16,329 nt of DNA. Origin: Flavobacteriales bacterium (lineage in GTDB: Bacteria > Bacteroidota > Bacteroidia > Flavobacteriales > UA16). This document shows positions 1 through 8,356 of this stretch, piece after piece (position 1 is the stretch's first letter; every line of letters begins with the position of its first letter). The notes beneath the pieces were generated by a model. It did not search any database, was not told the origin of the DNA, and was given only the letters and a program-made list of their open reading frames with translations. Both the position numbers and the translations under genes were made by a program. The stretch is taken from positions 1-16,329 of the forward strand of contig JABISU010000206.1 in NCBI GenBank assembly GCA_018700255.1, in the 5' to 3' direction.

Positions 1-1359
1 ATTTCTTACGATGCTGCTATGGAAGATGCCTGTCACTTAGAACTTCGCTTGCGCGGACTCAAGGGAGATAAGGTTGTAGACTTTGAGCCATACATTATTT
101 GCAAAGGTGTGATCACAACACCTCATCTAGTTCAACCAGATGACAAGTTCGCAATGACTCCAGACCGCTTCCAGCGCACTATGTCTTACACATTAGGCAA
201 TGATCTGAACTACGATTACAACAGTTCTAAAGTAAATCGCACTGAGTTGCGTGAAGAAGGTTGGGGAGCTATGAAAGAACTATTCGCTTTAGCAGCTACG
301 GCTGACAGCGTGAATCTTTCAGGCGCCACTATCGAGGCATACGCTTCTCCAGAAGGGGAGATTACTCTTAATGAGGACCTCGCTGCTGATCGTGCAGAGT
401 CTGCACATAAAGCTCTAATGAATGAGCTAAAGAGAAAGAAGATTGAAACTGCTGAAGGTTTTTACACGCTCATGGCTAAAGGAGAAGACTGGGATGGTTT
501 CAAGCGCCTCATGATTGCTTCTAATATTGAAGACAAAGATCTCATTCTTCGCGTACTGGAGATGTACTCTGACAAGAGTAAGCGAGAACAAGAAATTCGC
601 AACATAGCAAAAACTTATTCTGAGATTGAAGACCAAATTCTTCCTTCTCTCCGTCGCTCTGCTATTGCCATGAACTATACTGTTGAAGGCTACACAGATG
701 AAGAGTTAACGGCACTTGCTATGACTTCGCCTGCTACTCTTACAGTTGAGGAGTTATTATTTTCAGCTACTTTATTCCCCAATATTTCTGATAAATTAGC
801 TGTTTACACATCTTGCTCTGGAGCTTACAGCAATGATCACCGTGGTTACAACAACGCTGGTGTGTGTCTAATGGAAATGGGACGACGTAATCAAGCTGAT
901 GAAGCTTTCAATGCTGCTCGCTCACTTTCACCTAACAACGCTGCAGTTCTAAACAACGTTGGGGCTATCGCTCGACAAAAAGGTAAGACAGATGAAGCTG
1001 CTGCTTTATTTGCAAAAGCTGGTTCTGGAGCTGAGGTAAGCTATAACAAAGGCTTAGTCGCTATTACACAAGGAAACTACGGATCAGCTATTTCTAACAT
1101 GAGCGGTTCTGCTTCTGCAAACCTAGCTCTAGCTAAGCTATTGAATGGAGATGCTAACGGTGCTAAGACTACACTTATGAATGCAGAGGAGGACTCAGCA
1201 ATATCGAGCTACCTACTCGCTATTTGCTGTGCTCGTTTAGACGATGCTGCTGGAGTTAAAGCAAACGTTAATGCTGCTCTAACTAAAGATGGCACCCTCC
1301 GAGGGAAAGCTCAAACAGATCTTGAGTTTGCTAATTTCCGGGCTGAGTTAGGACTGTAA
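1..1359 (+). CDS. TPR-repeat protein with OmpA-like segment, 5' end cut by window edge
   Basis: The reading frame is open from base 1 and ends at TAA 1357-1359, so the start and any signal peptide lie outside the window; the first ATG at 19 is probably internal. About 452 residues are visible. Around visible residues 106-142 is a segment with 'EAYASPEGE', then an Asn, 'LAADRAES' and a Leu. This matches the layout of the OmpA C-terminal motif (Gly-rich turn, N..L...RA...L). The C-terminal third (roughly residues 278-370) holds at least two TPR-like units, seen as 'GYNNAGVCLMEMGRRNQA' and 'AVLNNVGAIARQKGKTDEA'. From family knowledge, proteins of this layout in Flavobacteriales are envelope or periplasmic, with TPRs acting as protein-binding scaffolds. 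The exact role is unknown. No neighbour on the same strand is visible, and a strong terminator follows 50 bases after the stop. Confidence 0.75.
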   Translation: MSYDAAMEDACHLELRLRGLKGDKVVDFEPYIICKGVITTPHLVQPDDKFAMTPDRFQRTMSYTLGNDLNYDYNSSKVNRTELREEGWGAMKELFALAATADSVNLSGATIEAYASPEGEITLNEDLAADRAESAHKALMNELKRKKIETAEGFYTLMAKGEDWDGFKRLMIASNIEDKDLILRVLEMYSDKSKREQEIRNIAKTYSEIEDQILPSLRRSAIAMNYTVEGYTDEELTALAMTSPATLTVEELLFSATLFPNISDKLAVYTSCSGAYSNDHRGYNNAGVCLMEMGRRNQADEAFNAARSLSPNNAAVLNNVGAIARQKGKTDEAAALFAKAGSGAEVSYNKGLVAITQGNYGSAISNMSGSASANLALAKLLNGDANGAKTTLMNAEEDSAISSYLLAICCARLDDAAGVKANVNAALTKDGTLRGKAQTDLEFANFRAELGL

Positions 1360-1409
1360 AACATTCGAGCACACGCTCGTAAAAAATATAGACAAGAAAA
1401 TTGAAAATT

Positions 1410-1440
1410 AGGATCTAGCTTCGGCTAGGTCCTTTTTTTT
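1410..1440 (+). terminator. Rho-independent terminator, possibly bidirectional
   Basis: A 10-bp stem (1410-1419 with 1424-1433, one G-T wobble) closes a TTCG tetraloop and is followed by seven T (1434-1440). It sits 50 bp after the TPR gene stop. On the minus strand the same hairpin is followed by a T-rich stretch (complement of 1395-1409), so it may also end the converging sppA-methyltransferase transcript. A weaker hairpin (1366-1370 with 1375-1379) lies just upstream without a T tract on the plus strand. Confidence 0.88.
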
Positions 1441-1468
1441 GATCAAAGAAATCCGTTTTCGACATCTC

Positions 1469-1966
1469 TCACAGGCGCATACCCTGGCTCGCATGCCAAA
1501 GAACTATACCTGCACATACACTTACGTTCATGCTATTCTTCACGCCGAGTTGTGGAATTTCAAGAAGTATGTTGGCGGAGTCACAAGTGGAGGGTTTAAC
1601 TCCACGGACTTCGTTTCCGAAAACAAGAGCCCATTTCTCTCCTTTTTCAGGTTTCCATTCTTTTAGAGATATGCTTCTAGAGTCTTGCTCGATGACTGCT
1701 ATTTTATATCCTTCAACTCGAAGTGCAGAAATAGCGTCTGAAGCAGATGCGTGAGCGCGCCATGGAATGTGATCGCTCGCTCCTAAGGCCGTTTTGAGAA
1801 TATCGCGATGGGGTGGATGGCAAGTAATCCCGCACAATTCAACTCCAGAGATACAGAAAGCATCGCCAGTTCGAAAAAAAGCACCTACATTATTTCCACT
1901 TCTAATGTCCTCAAGAACAAAAACAACCGAAAGATGGTCCTCGTTTGTGTAATCTTCAGGTTTCAC
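1469..1966 (-). CDS. SpoU/TrmH-family RNA 2'-O-methyltransferase
   Basis: A 165-residue protein with all three SPOUT motifs. Motif 1 is 'IRSGNNVGAFFRTGDAF' (residues 21-37, with the conserved Asn26 and Arg32). Motif 2 is 'LVFGNEVRGV' (114-123, Glu119). Motif 3 is 'LEIPQLGVKNSMNVSVCAG' (135-153, Ser145 and Asn147). In this family motifs 2 and 3 form the knotted S-adenosylmethionine site, and motif 1 Arg and Asn take part in ribose 2'-O methylation of tRNA or rRNA. The substrate cannot be told here, because there is no N-terminal substrate-binding domain and this is the short single-domain form. The start is GTG at 1966: an in-frame TAA lies five codons upstream and no ATG lies between. It follows sppA by 27 bp on the same strand, so the two are probably co-transcribed, although they share no obvious pathway. 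Confidence 0.87.
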   Translation of the reverse strand: MKPEDYTNEDHLSVVFVLEDIRSGNNVGAFFRTGDAFCISGVELCGITCHPPHRDILKTALGASDHIPWRAHASASDAISALRVEGYKIAVIEQDSRSISLKEWKPEKGEKWALVFGNEVRGVKPSTCDSANILLEIPQLGVKNSMNVSVCAGIVLWHASQGMRL

Positions 1967-1993
1967 TATGAGATGTACTTAGTAAATCAAGAT

Positions 1994-3883
1994 TTAATCG
2001 TTGAAGTGAAGAGTGAAAGGAAGACGGGTTTGGTATATATCATCTGACTCCAACATACGCTTAACTGAAAGTATATCGAGGAGAGTAGAATTGTCTTCTC
2101 CAAGTAACCCTAGAGCATCTAAACTAGATCTTACTCCAGTTAAATCTTCAATAAACACTTCAAACGGATCACGTATCTCTGGTAGATAAATATGCTCCGC
2201 ATCTGGAGAACCTATAAGGTCTTTAGTGTAATTAAGAGCCGTTTCCAAATTACCTATTTCATCAACAAGTCCGATTTCTAATGCATCGTTTCCAGACCAA
2301 ACCCTTCCTCTTGCCACCTCCTCAACTTGCTCAGCACTCATCCCCCTGCCTTCAGCTACTTTAGACGTAAAACCATAATAGATGTCTGAAATAATTTCAT
2401 TGTAGGCATCTATTTCAAAATCAGACATAGCGAACACACCGTCGGGTTTCCCCGCGTGGCTATGCGTTGCAATTTCGTCGAATGCTATACCTAAATGTTT
2501 TTCGTACATACCTCCTACATTTGGGATAACTCCAAACACTCCTATTGATCCTGTTATGGTAGTCGGATTGGCAAAAATTCTATCTGCAGCACAGCTTATA
2601 TAGTATCCACCTGATGCTGCAAGGTCACCCATACTGACAATCAGCTTCTTTCCTGCTTCTTTTAGCAAAACCGTTTCCCTCCAAATAACATCACTAGCTA
2701 GGGCACTACCTCCTGGAGAATTAACCCTTAGAACCACTGCTTTCACATCAGGAGCCAAGCGAGCAGAACGAATAGCAGCTGCTGTGGTTGCCGAACCTAT
2801 AGTAGTCGCATCTCCATCACCTGACTCAATACCACCTACAGCATATACAACAGCTATTTCACCACCTAAAGGATCCTCTTCTTGATCTGAATTGTCATTG
2901 TCATTATCATCAGTAAGTGTCACAATTAAATCTGTAAAAGCTTCATTTGACATATCCATTCCGAACAGACGTTCTGACAATGTGTATTCTCCAAATGATA
3001 TTGTTTCTAGTTCTAAACTATCTAAACGACTTTCTAAAAGATCATCTAACTCGTCCTCGTAGAGAGTTGCATCTATTAAACCGTGTTCAACTGCATCATC
3101 TGGTAGGCGTACCGATATGTTTTCTGCTACTGCATTAAGTTGAGAAACAGGAATATTTCTACTTACAGCTATATCTGAGCTTATTGTTTCCCAAAACTCT
3201 CCCAAAAGAGCTTCTAGCTGTTCTTTATTAGCGTCGCTGAAATTTTTGCGAAGAAGAGGTTCTACAGCAGATTTATATTTATTGTTAGGGCCTCGAAGTA
3301 CCGTTACGTCAATCCCTAATTTATCAAGCAATCCAGGGAAAAACATCGATTGAGCTCGAAGTCCGAGAAGAGACATTCCGCCCGCGGGATGAAGGTAGAC
3401 TTCATCTGCAACAGAGTTAAGGTAATACCCTCCTTGACTCATTGACTCACTCCAGGCTACTACCCACTTTCCAGACTCACGAAATTCATCAATCCCATCT
3501 CTAATATCTTCAAGGGTGGACGGAGATGCCGCTACACCAGAAATATTTAAGTACAGCCCCTTGATATTATCGTCAGAGGCCGCTCGGGTAAGACCATCAA
3601 GGATCTGATCTAAACCTATTTGAGGGTCAGGAGTAAGACTGGCGAAATTAAATGCGAAGGGCTCATCTCCCCCCCTCTCAACGATGTTCGCATCGAGATT
3701 CATCACAATAACGTTAGCATCTCCAGAGTAAACTTCAGCTTCAGCTTCTTCAAGTTCTGAGATCGCTCCGAAAATCCCACCTACAAGAACACCCACGAAA
3801 ATAAATATGAGTAAAGTCCCAGCGATAAGCATACCGATTATTGAGCCTATAGTAGAGCTCGCAATATTTTTCATAAAATTCAT
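1994..3883 (-). CDS. sppA: Signal peptide peptidase SppA, 67-kDa type
   Basis: A 629-residue membrane protease of family S49 that degrades cleaved signal peptides in the cytoplasmic membrane. Residues about 8-40 are one hydrophobic N-terminal anchor. Two homologous ClpP/crotonase-like domains follow. The first carries the catalytic Lys204 in 'NKYKSAVEPLLRKNFS', matching the conserved YKSAVEP of E. coli SppA. The second begins near residue 341, carries 'VLRVNSPGGSALASDVI' (384-400) and has the nucleophile Ser424 in 'LAASGGYYIS'. The length fits the full double-domain form rather than the short Bacillus form. A short acidic Asn/Asp-rich linker (about 325-337) separates the domains. The start is ATG at 3883; a second ATG three codons in is an alternative. 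The gene diverges from folK across only 42 bp and is followed by the methyltransferase gene. Confidence 0.95.
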   Translation of the reverse strand: MNFMKNIASSTIGSIIGMLIAGTLLIFIFVGVLVGGIFGAISELEEAEAEVYSGDANVIVMNLDANIVERGGDEPFAFNFASLTPDPQIGLDQILDGLTRAASDDNIKGLYLNISGVAASPSTLEDIRDGIDEFRESGKWVVAWSESMSQGGYYLNSVADEVYLHPAGGMSLLGLRAQSMFFPGLLDKLGIDVTVLRGPNNKYKSAVEPLLRKNFSDANKEQLEALLGEFWETISSDIAVSRNIPVSQLNAVAENISVRLPDDAVEHGLIDATLYEDELDDLLESRLDSLELETISFGEYTLSERLFGMDMSNEAFTDLIVTLTDDNDNDNSDQEEDPLGGEIAVVYAVGGIESGDGDATTIGSATTAAAIRSARLAPDVKAVVLRVNSPGGSALASDVIWRETVLLKEAGKKLIVSMGDLAASGGYYISCAADRIFANPTTITGSIGVFGVIPNVGGMYEKHLGIAFDEIATHSHAGKPDGVFAMSDFEIDAYNEIISDIYYGFTSKVAEGRGMSAEQVEEVARGRVWSGNDALEIGLVDEIGNLETALNYTKDLIGSPDAEHIYLPEIRDPFEVFIEDLTGVRSSLDALGLLGEDNSTLLDILSVKRMLESDDIYQTRLPFTLHFND

Positions 3884-3925
3884 TCTGCAATAATACGAAT
3901 GTAAATTGCAGGGTATTGGTAAAAA

Positions 3926-4456
3926 ATGCTGTTTCGTACAATTTATATTAGTGTGGGATCGAATTTAGGCGATCGCGTAGCCCTTTTAACGGAAGGGATA
4001 GCTCTTCTCGAAAAAGAATTGGTGGAGTTAAAAGCAATTAAGTCCTTAACTGAATCTCCTATTTATGAAACCCAGGCATGGGGAATGCCAGAAGGGACCC
4101 CTCCCTTTCTAAATCTTGTAGTGGCCATAGAAACGGATGTAACGCTGGAGAACTTACTTCCTTTGTTGCTCGAGGTAGAAAGTGCTTGTGGAAGGGAACG
4201 TAATTTAACAAAATCCGAGGGAGATCATTCTGATTCATACACAAATAGAACCCTCGATATGGATATACTACTAGATGGAGAAGTTCTCTTGAAAACTAAC
4301 AATCTAATCGTTCCTCATCCCAAACTAACTCAGCGTAGATTTGTATTACAACCCTTGGCAGATCTTGACTCAAAGATGACAATTCCGGGGGAGAATTGCA
4401 CAGTAGAAGAAGCTTTAAGATCTTGTCCTATTAAACCAGAAGTACTATTAAAGTAA
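3926..4456 (+). CDS. folK: 2-amino-4-hydroxy-6-hydroxymethyldihydropteridine pyrophosphokinase (HPPK)
   Basis: A 176-residue enzyme that moves pyrophosphate from ATP to 6-hydroxymethyl-7,8-dihydropterin, the step before dihydropteroate synthase in folate synthesis. Seen: 'SVGSNLGDR' at the N terminus (9-17), 'SPIYETQAWG' (44-53), 'FLNLVV' (61-66), the metal-binding 'NRTLDMDILL' (Arg108, Asp111, Asp113), and 'PHPKLTQRRFVLQPL' (130-144). The usual 'GPRTIDLDIL' signature is altered: an apparently longer acidic loop precedes it and Asn replaces Pro before the Arg, while the Arg and both Asp are kept. The ATG at 3926 puts the protein start exactly at the family N terminus. It is followed after 5 bp by the deoxynucleoside kinase gene, a pairing I recall from other Bacteroidota. 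Confidence 0.93.
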   Translation: MLFRTIYISVGSNLGDRVALLTEGIALLEKELVELKAIKSLTESPIYETQAWGMPEGTPPFLNLVVAIETDVTLENLLPLLLEVESACGRERNLTKSEGDHSDSYTNRTLDMDILLDGEVLLKTNNLIVPHPKLTQRRFVLQPLADLDSKMTIPGENCTVEEALRSCPIKPEVLLK

Positions 4457-4461
4457 GAAGA

Positions 4462-5097
4462 ATGGGTCCATATGCATACATAGCGATTGAAGGAAATATC
4501 GGAGCTGGAAAAACCACTTTTAGTAAACTGATGGCGGAGAGGACTGGTAGCAAGCTCATACTTGAGAGATTCGCTGAGAATCCCTTTCTGGAAAGGTTCT
4601 ATGAAGACCCTGAGAGTCACGGGTTTTCAGTAGAATTAGCTTTTGTTGCAGATAGATTTAAGCAACTGGGAGAAGTCTTGGGGAGCCGTAACTTATTTCG
4701 CCAACATGTTATAGCTGATTACAATTTTGCTAAATCACTCATATTTGCAAAGGCAAACCTGCCTAAGAATGAGTTCTCTCTTTTCAGAACTATGTTTCGC
4801 CTAATGGAAGCCCAAATCCCCTCTCCGGAAGTTATTGCAATTCTCAATCCAGGGTTAGAAAAGGTTAAGGAGCAGATTAAAGAACGAGGACGTAGCTACG
4901 AACAAGACATGCCTGAAGGATATCTCGAAAAAATCGAAAAAGGATATCTCACATATTACAAACACCATAGAGGATCAAGAGTCCTTTTGATAGACACCTC
5001 TGAACTTGACTTCCTAGAAAATTCAGAAGATTACGAAAAGCTCTTTAATAGCATTGTCATCCCTCGTAAGCCAGGAGTTTATGAAATAAAGCCTTGA
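4462..5097 (+). CDS. Deoxynucleoside kinase
   Basis: A 211-residue cytosolic kinase that phosphorylates deoxynucleosides with ATP or another NTP in nucleotide salvage. The P-loop 'GNIGAGKTT' is at 11-19. 'LERFAENPFLERFY' (34-47) carries the conserved Glu and the ENPFL element of the dNK/dGK/dAK family. 'IADYNFAKSLIFA' (84-96) is at the place of the usual DRS or ERS motif, in a D-Y-x-F-x-K-S-L form I recognise from Bacteroidota members. 'ERGRSYEQDM' (141-150) is the arginine-rich lid. Substrate preference (dA, dG, dC or dT) cannot be read from the motifs. It begins 5 bp after folK and is surely in the same transcript. Confidence 0.9.
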   Translation: MGPYAYIAIEGNIGAGKTTFSKLMAERTGSKLILERFAENPFLERFYEDPESHGFSVELAFVADRFKQLGEVLGSRNLFRQHVIADYNFAKSLIFAKANLPKNEFSLFRTMFRLMEAQIPSPEVIAILNPGLEKVKEQIKERGRSYEQDMPEGYLEKIEKGYLTYYKHHRGSRVLLIDTSELDFLENSEDYEKLFNSIVIPRKPGVYEIKP

Positions 5098-5122
5098 TAT
5101 AAAATCAACATAATAGAATCAC

Positions 5123-6541
5123 ATGCGTAGAAAAGATTTTTTAAGATTAGGAGCCCTATTTGGTGGAGGAATATTTTCCGGCACTTCGTTTGGGGGCAAT
5201 AAAATGAGGGGAGTTGCTGATGTCCCCATCAGTAAAGCTGTTTCTAATGCTGAAATTCAAGGAAGCATGTTTGACTATGCTGATGCTCCTATCGATAAGG
5301 TTAGAGTGGCCATTGTAGGGTTGGGGAATCGTGGAAGCACATTAATTGAGATGTTGAGCTGGCTGGTTAGGCATAATCACGCCGAAATAGTTTCTATTTG
5401 TGATGTGCAGCCTGAGTTTTTAGATAGAGCAGAAGCTAGTATCGCAAAATTCCAGAGTTCTGCTCCTAGGCGAGTAGATGGAATCTCCGATGAAAGTGCA
5501 TGGCAAAACATGTGCAATACTGAAGAGGCTGACTTACTTCTAGTTGCTACCCCATGGAGATGGCATGCTCCTATGGCTATTTATGCTATGGAACAAGGAT
5601 TGCACGTAGCTACGGAAGTTCCAATAGCATATACAGTACAAGAAAATTTAGATATTCTAAAGACCGCAGAAAGGACCAAGAGGCATTGTATCATGCTAGA
5701 AAACTGCTGTTACAATGAGGAAGAACTTTTTGTGTTGAATATGGTGAAAGAGGGTGCTTTCGGAGATCTAACACACGCTGAGTGTGCGTACATACACGAT
5801 CTGAGACAGCTGCTTATTGATGAGAAATACTATCACGATCGTTGGCGTCTGCAACACCATCTTGAGAGAGATGGAAACCTATACACCACACATGGTCTAG
5901 GTCCTGTTTGCATGTATATGGATATTCTAAGAGGCGACAATTTGAGCCACTTAATTTCCATGAGTTCTAACGAAGCTTCCCTATCAAAAGCCCTTAGAGA
6001 ATCTGAAGACCCTTCGTTAAATGCCCTAGCTAATCAAGTTAAATGTGGTGACGTAAATACTACCCTCATAAAGACTGAACAGGGAAGAAGTATTATGCTA
6101 CAATTCGATGTTCATACTGGACGACCATATAATAGATTAAATAAACTCTGTGGATCGGAAGCTACTCACTATGGCTACCCTTCGAGATTGTATAAAGACC
6201 ATGGACCCACTTGGAATTGGCATAGGTGGGAAAATGAAGAGGGGTACAAAGAGCATCGTGAGAAATTCGCTCATCCTATGTGGAGTGGACTACAATCTCA
6301 GATTTCAGAAAACGAACAAGGCCATGGAGGAATGGACTTTGTGATGATGTATAGACTTATTAGATCTCTCAACAAAGGTGTTTCACTTGACTTAAATGTT
6401 TACGATGGAGTGCTTTGGTCTCTCGTAGGAGCATTAAGCGAAAAAAGCGTAGCATTTGGAAACAAAAAAGTAAATATCCCTGATATTACAAACGGAGCTT
6501 GGAAAACTCCAAGGGTACACCCAGTCTTTAGGGAGTTTTAG
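5123..6541 (+). CDS. Tat-exported Gfo/Idh/MocA-type glycosidase of family GH109
   Basis: A 472-residue protein. It opens with a twin-arginine signal, 'MRRKDFLRLGALFGGGIFSG', so export in folded form is expected. A Rossmann fold starts near residue 60 with the NAD-binding 'VGLGNRG' (65-71) and continues with 'LVATPWRWHAPMAIYAME' (140-157) and 'TEVPIAYTVQENL' (164-176). The block 'RHCIMLENCCYNEEELF' (187-203), 'AYIHDLRQLL' (222-231) and 'THGLGPVCMYMDILRGD' (256-272) is typical of GH109 alpha-N-acetylgalactosaminidases. These use bound NAD in an oxidation-elimination-addition-reduction cycle rather than classical hydrolysis. Tat export fits, because the cofactor is loaded before translocation. 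It follows the kinase gene by 25 bp and may share the folK transcript. Other GH109 activities on amino sugars are possible, so substrate specificity is inferred. Confidence 0.88.
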   Translation: MRRKDFLRLGALFGGGIFSGTSFGGNKMRGVADVPISKAVSNAEIQGSMFDYADAPIDKVRVAIVGLGNRGSTLIEMLSWLVRHNHAEIVSICDVQPEFLDRAEASIAKFQSSAPRRVDGISDESAWQNMCNTEEADLLLVATPWRWHAPMAIYAMEQGLHVATEVPIAYTVQENLDILKTAERTKRHCIMLENCCYNEEELFVLNMVKEGAFGDLTHAECAYIHDLRQLLIDEKYYHDRWRLQHHLERDGNLYTTHGLGPVCMYMDILRGDNLSHLISMSSNEASLSKALRESEDPSLNALANQVKCGDVNTTLIKTEQGRSIMLQFDVHTGRPYNRLNKLCGSEATHYGYPSRLYKDHGPTWNWHRWENEEGYKEHREKFAHPMWSGLQSQISENEQGHGGMDFVMMYRLIRSLNKGVSLDLNVYDGVLWSLVGALSEKSVAFGNKKVNIPDITNGAWKTPRVHPVFREF

Positions 6542-6566
6542 ATGAGTATCATACCTTCACAGTTAG

Positions 6567-7340
6567 CTACTCAACGATAAACTTATGTATTTCACCCGCT
6601 TGAGTTTTTACTGTGTAGAGTCCCTTTCCCCAGGCACTTACATTTAAAACCCAACTTGTCACCTCTCCTGTTTCCTCAACTAATTTTCCAACAGAATCAA
6701 AAACTTGAAGTTTAGACTTTGAATTTAAGGTGATTGTTAAAATCGATTTAACAGGGTTAGGGAATATCAGCACTGATAAATCTTCTAGTTCACCTACAAT
6801 GGATACCGGTGAACCCAAACATTCACAGTTTTCTTGAATAACGTCATCCTGTGTGTTTTCGTCTCCATCATCGCAATCGTCCCCAATTAACACACAGCTT
6901 TCGTTGTCTTCTGTTGCATTGCTGTCATAATTACAAGCCAAAACATCCATACACCCTGGGAGGTGAACTGTAATATTTGCTACCATACCTGATCCTGCAT
7001 GACCGTAGGTAGTGCAATCATATGAATAAAATCCAGGAATTGTAAATGTGTGTGTCCCTAAACAAACTGGTACAGAATCAACCGACATAGTCCCCAGTGA
7101 AAACGATTCAGGGTTATTAAACGATTCTCCAGTTATAGAACTACTCACTCCATTAACATCATGAGTTCCGCCATAATTCACCCATCCAACGGTCCATCCC
7201 ACATTAACAATTATAGCATCAGGAGAATAAGACATGCCTTGGGCTGAAACAATAACATCTGCTCCTGGACAGATTTCGTCTTGGCCTATACTAAACGTGG
7301 AAGTAAGTAAGCAAAGTAAAAAAATAGATAAATATTTCAT
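6567..7340 (-). CDS. Secreted cupredoxin-like protein with T9SS sorting domain
   Basis: A 257-residue protein starting at the ATG at 7340 (an alternative ATG lies two codons upstream); a longer frame continues into sucD but would bury the signal peptide. Residues 1-20 are a Sec signal (MKYLSIFLLC...). Residues about 24-126 form a plastocyanin/azurin-like domain with the ordered ligand set His60 ('GTHDV'), Cys109 ('YDCTTYGH'), His114 and Met119 ('AGSGM'). A Cys-rich acidic stretch (130-174, 'CMDVLACNYDSNATEDNESC', then 'DDCDDGDENTQDD') resembles calcium-binding thrombospondin type-3-like repeats. A type A T9SS sorting domain closes the protein (about 186-257, 'LIFPNP' to 'KGLYTVKTQAGEIHKFIVE'). 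The likely role is a surface or secreted copper electron carrier, but no redox partner is encoded nearby. It follows sucD by 43 bp and converges on the GH109 gene. Confidence 0.85.
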   Translation of the reverse strand: MKYLSIFLLCLLTSTFSIGQDEICPGADVIVSAQGMSYSPDAIIVNVGWTVGWVNYGGTHDVNGVSSSITGESFNNPESFSLGTMSVDSVPVCLGTHTFTIPGFYSYDCTTYGHAGSGMVANITVHLPGCMDVLACNYDSNATEDNESCVLIGDDCDDGDENTQDDVIQENCECLGSPVSIVGELEDLSVLIFPNPVKSILTITLNSKSKLQVFDSVGKLVEETGEVTSWVLNVSAWGKGLYTVKTQAGEIHKFIVE

Positions 7341-7361
7341 AGTCATGGATTTCGTAGAGTG

Positions 7362-7391
7362 CAATATAGAATAATATTCTAAACTATCCAA
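7362..7391 (-). promoter_or_regulatory. Possible promoter of the cupredoxin-like gene
   Basis: On the minus strand ATTGG (complement of 7388-7392) lies about 20 bp before TATATTG (complement of 7362-7368). This resembles the Bacteroidota TTTG / TAnnTTTG promoter pattern, one base short in the second box. The start of transcription would fall about 15 bases before the ATG at 7340, so the gene could be transcribed separately from sucD. The match is weak. Confidence 0.3.
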
Positions 7392-8253
7392 TAAGCTCGG
7401 CCATCTTTGAGCCGATATGGGCTGGGCTATCCACAACATGGATGCCACATTCGCTCATAACGCGCTTCTTAGCTTCTGCAGTTACATCTTCTCCAGACAC
7501 GATTGCTCCGGCATGACCCATGGTACGTCCTTTAGGAGCGGTAACTCCTGCGATGAATCCTACTACTGGCTTAGTTCCATTTTCTTTAATCCAGCGAGCG
7601 GCGTTTACTTCGAGGTCCCCTCCGATTTCACCGATCATCACAATCCCTTTCGTATCTTCATCCGCCATAAGTAGCTTGACAGCGTCAAGGGTAGTGGTGC
7701 CAATGATAGGATCGCCGCCAATGCCGATAGCTGTTGTTTGGCCTAAACCTGCTTTAGTGCACTGATCAACAGCTTCATAGGTGAGGGTGCCTGATTTCGA
7801 TACAATACCTACTGTGCCTTTCTCAAATATAAACCCGGGCATAATACCAACCTTCGCCTCGCCAGCCGTCATAACGCCAGGGCAATTAGGGCCGATGAGG
7901 GTGCAGTCTCGCTGATCGATGTATTGCTTTACTCCTACCATATCAGCCACTGGAATACCTTCAGTGATACATATGATCACCTTAATGCCACCATCAGCTG
8001 CCTCCATAATCGCGTCCGAAGCGAAAGCTGGTGGGACGAAAAGAATACTCACGTCAGCTCCTGTTTCTTCAACAGCGTCTTGAACGGTATTAAAAACAGG
8101 TTTCCCTAGATGGGTATGACCGCCTTTTCCAGGAGTCACTCCGCCTACGACATTAGAGCCATAATCAATCATTTGGCCTGCATGAAAAGTCCCCTCACCA
8201 CCAGTAAATCCTTGAACAATAATCTTTGAATCCTTATTAACTAGAACACTCAT
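7384..8253 (-). CDS. sucD: Succinyl-CoA ligase (ADP- or GDP-forming) alpha subunit
   Basis: A 289-residue alpha subunit, the normal size. With SucC it interconverts succinyl-CoA plus NDP and phosphate with succinate, CoA and NTP in the TCA cycle. The N-terminal CoA-binding Rossmann domain includes '[17 protein letters not shown]' (12-28) and 'GGVTPGKGG' (37-45). 'PNCPGVMT' (122-129) and '[12 protein letters not shown]' (149-160) follow. The phosphorylated histidine is His247 in '[13 protein letters not shown]' (242-254). All expected catalytic elements are present. The partner sucC is not adjacent, as is common in Bacteroidota where the two genes are often separated. The start is ATG at 8253; upstream is a 103-bp gap shared with the diverging mnmE. 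Confidence 0.96.
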   Translation of the reverse strand: MSVLVNKDSKIIVQGFTGGEGTFHAGQMIDYGSNVVGGVTPGKGGHTHLGKPVFNTVQDAVEETGADVSILFVPPAFASDAIMEAADGGIKVIICITEGIPVADMVGVKQYIDQRDCTLIGPNCPGVMTAGEAKVGIMPGFIFEKGTVGIVSKSGTLTYEAVDQCTKAGLGQTTAIGIGGDPIIGTTTLDAVKLLMADEDTKGIVMIGEIGGDLEVNAARWIKENGTKPVVGFIAGVTAPKGRTMGHAGAIVSGEDVTAEAKKRVMSECGIHVVDSPAHIGSKMAELIG

Positions 8254-8290
8254 ATGATGATGTATTTTTCTTCTCGTGCTTATTGCGCGA

Positions 8291-8298
8291 CAAATTTA
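8291..8298 (-). promoter_or_regulatory. Possible sucD promoter -7 box
   Basis: The minus strand reads TAAATTTG here, an exact match to the Bacteroidota -7 consensus TAnnTTTG. Transcription would start about 30 bases before the sucD ATG. No convincing TTTG -33 box is seen at the expected distance, so the assignment rests on one box and position. Confidence 0.4.
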
Positions 8299-8356
8299 GA
8301 CCAAACCACCTCTTTACTACCCTTTTTTCCGCACTTTTGCACTCTAAACAAATGAT

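Noticed and set aside
1366..1379. CGAGC-ACAC-GCTCG hairpin as the TPR gene terminator
   Set aside because: It is followed by A rather than T on the plus strand; the hairpin at 1410-1440 fits much better.
7341..7448. Longer N terminus for the cupredoxin-like protein
   Set aside because: The extension overlaps the end of sucD and would place a clear signal peptide in the middle of the protein.
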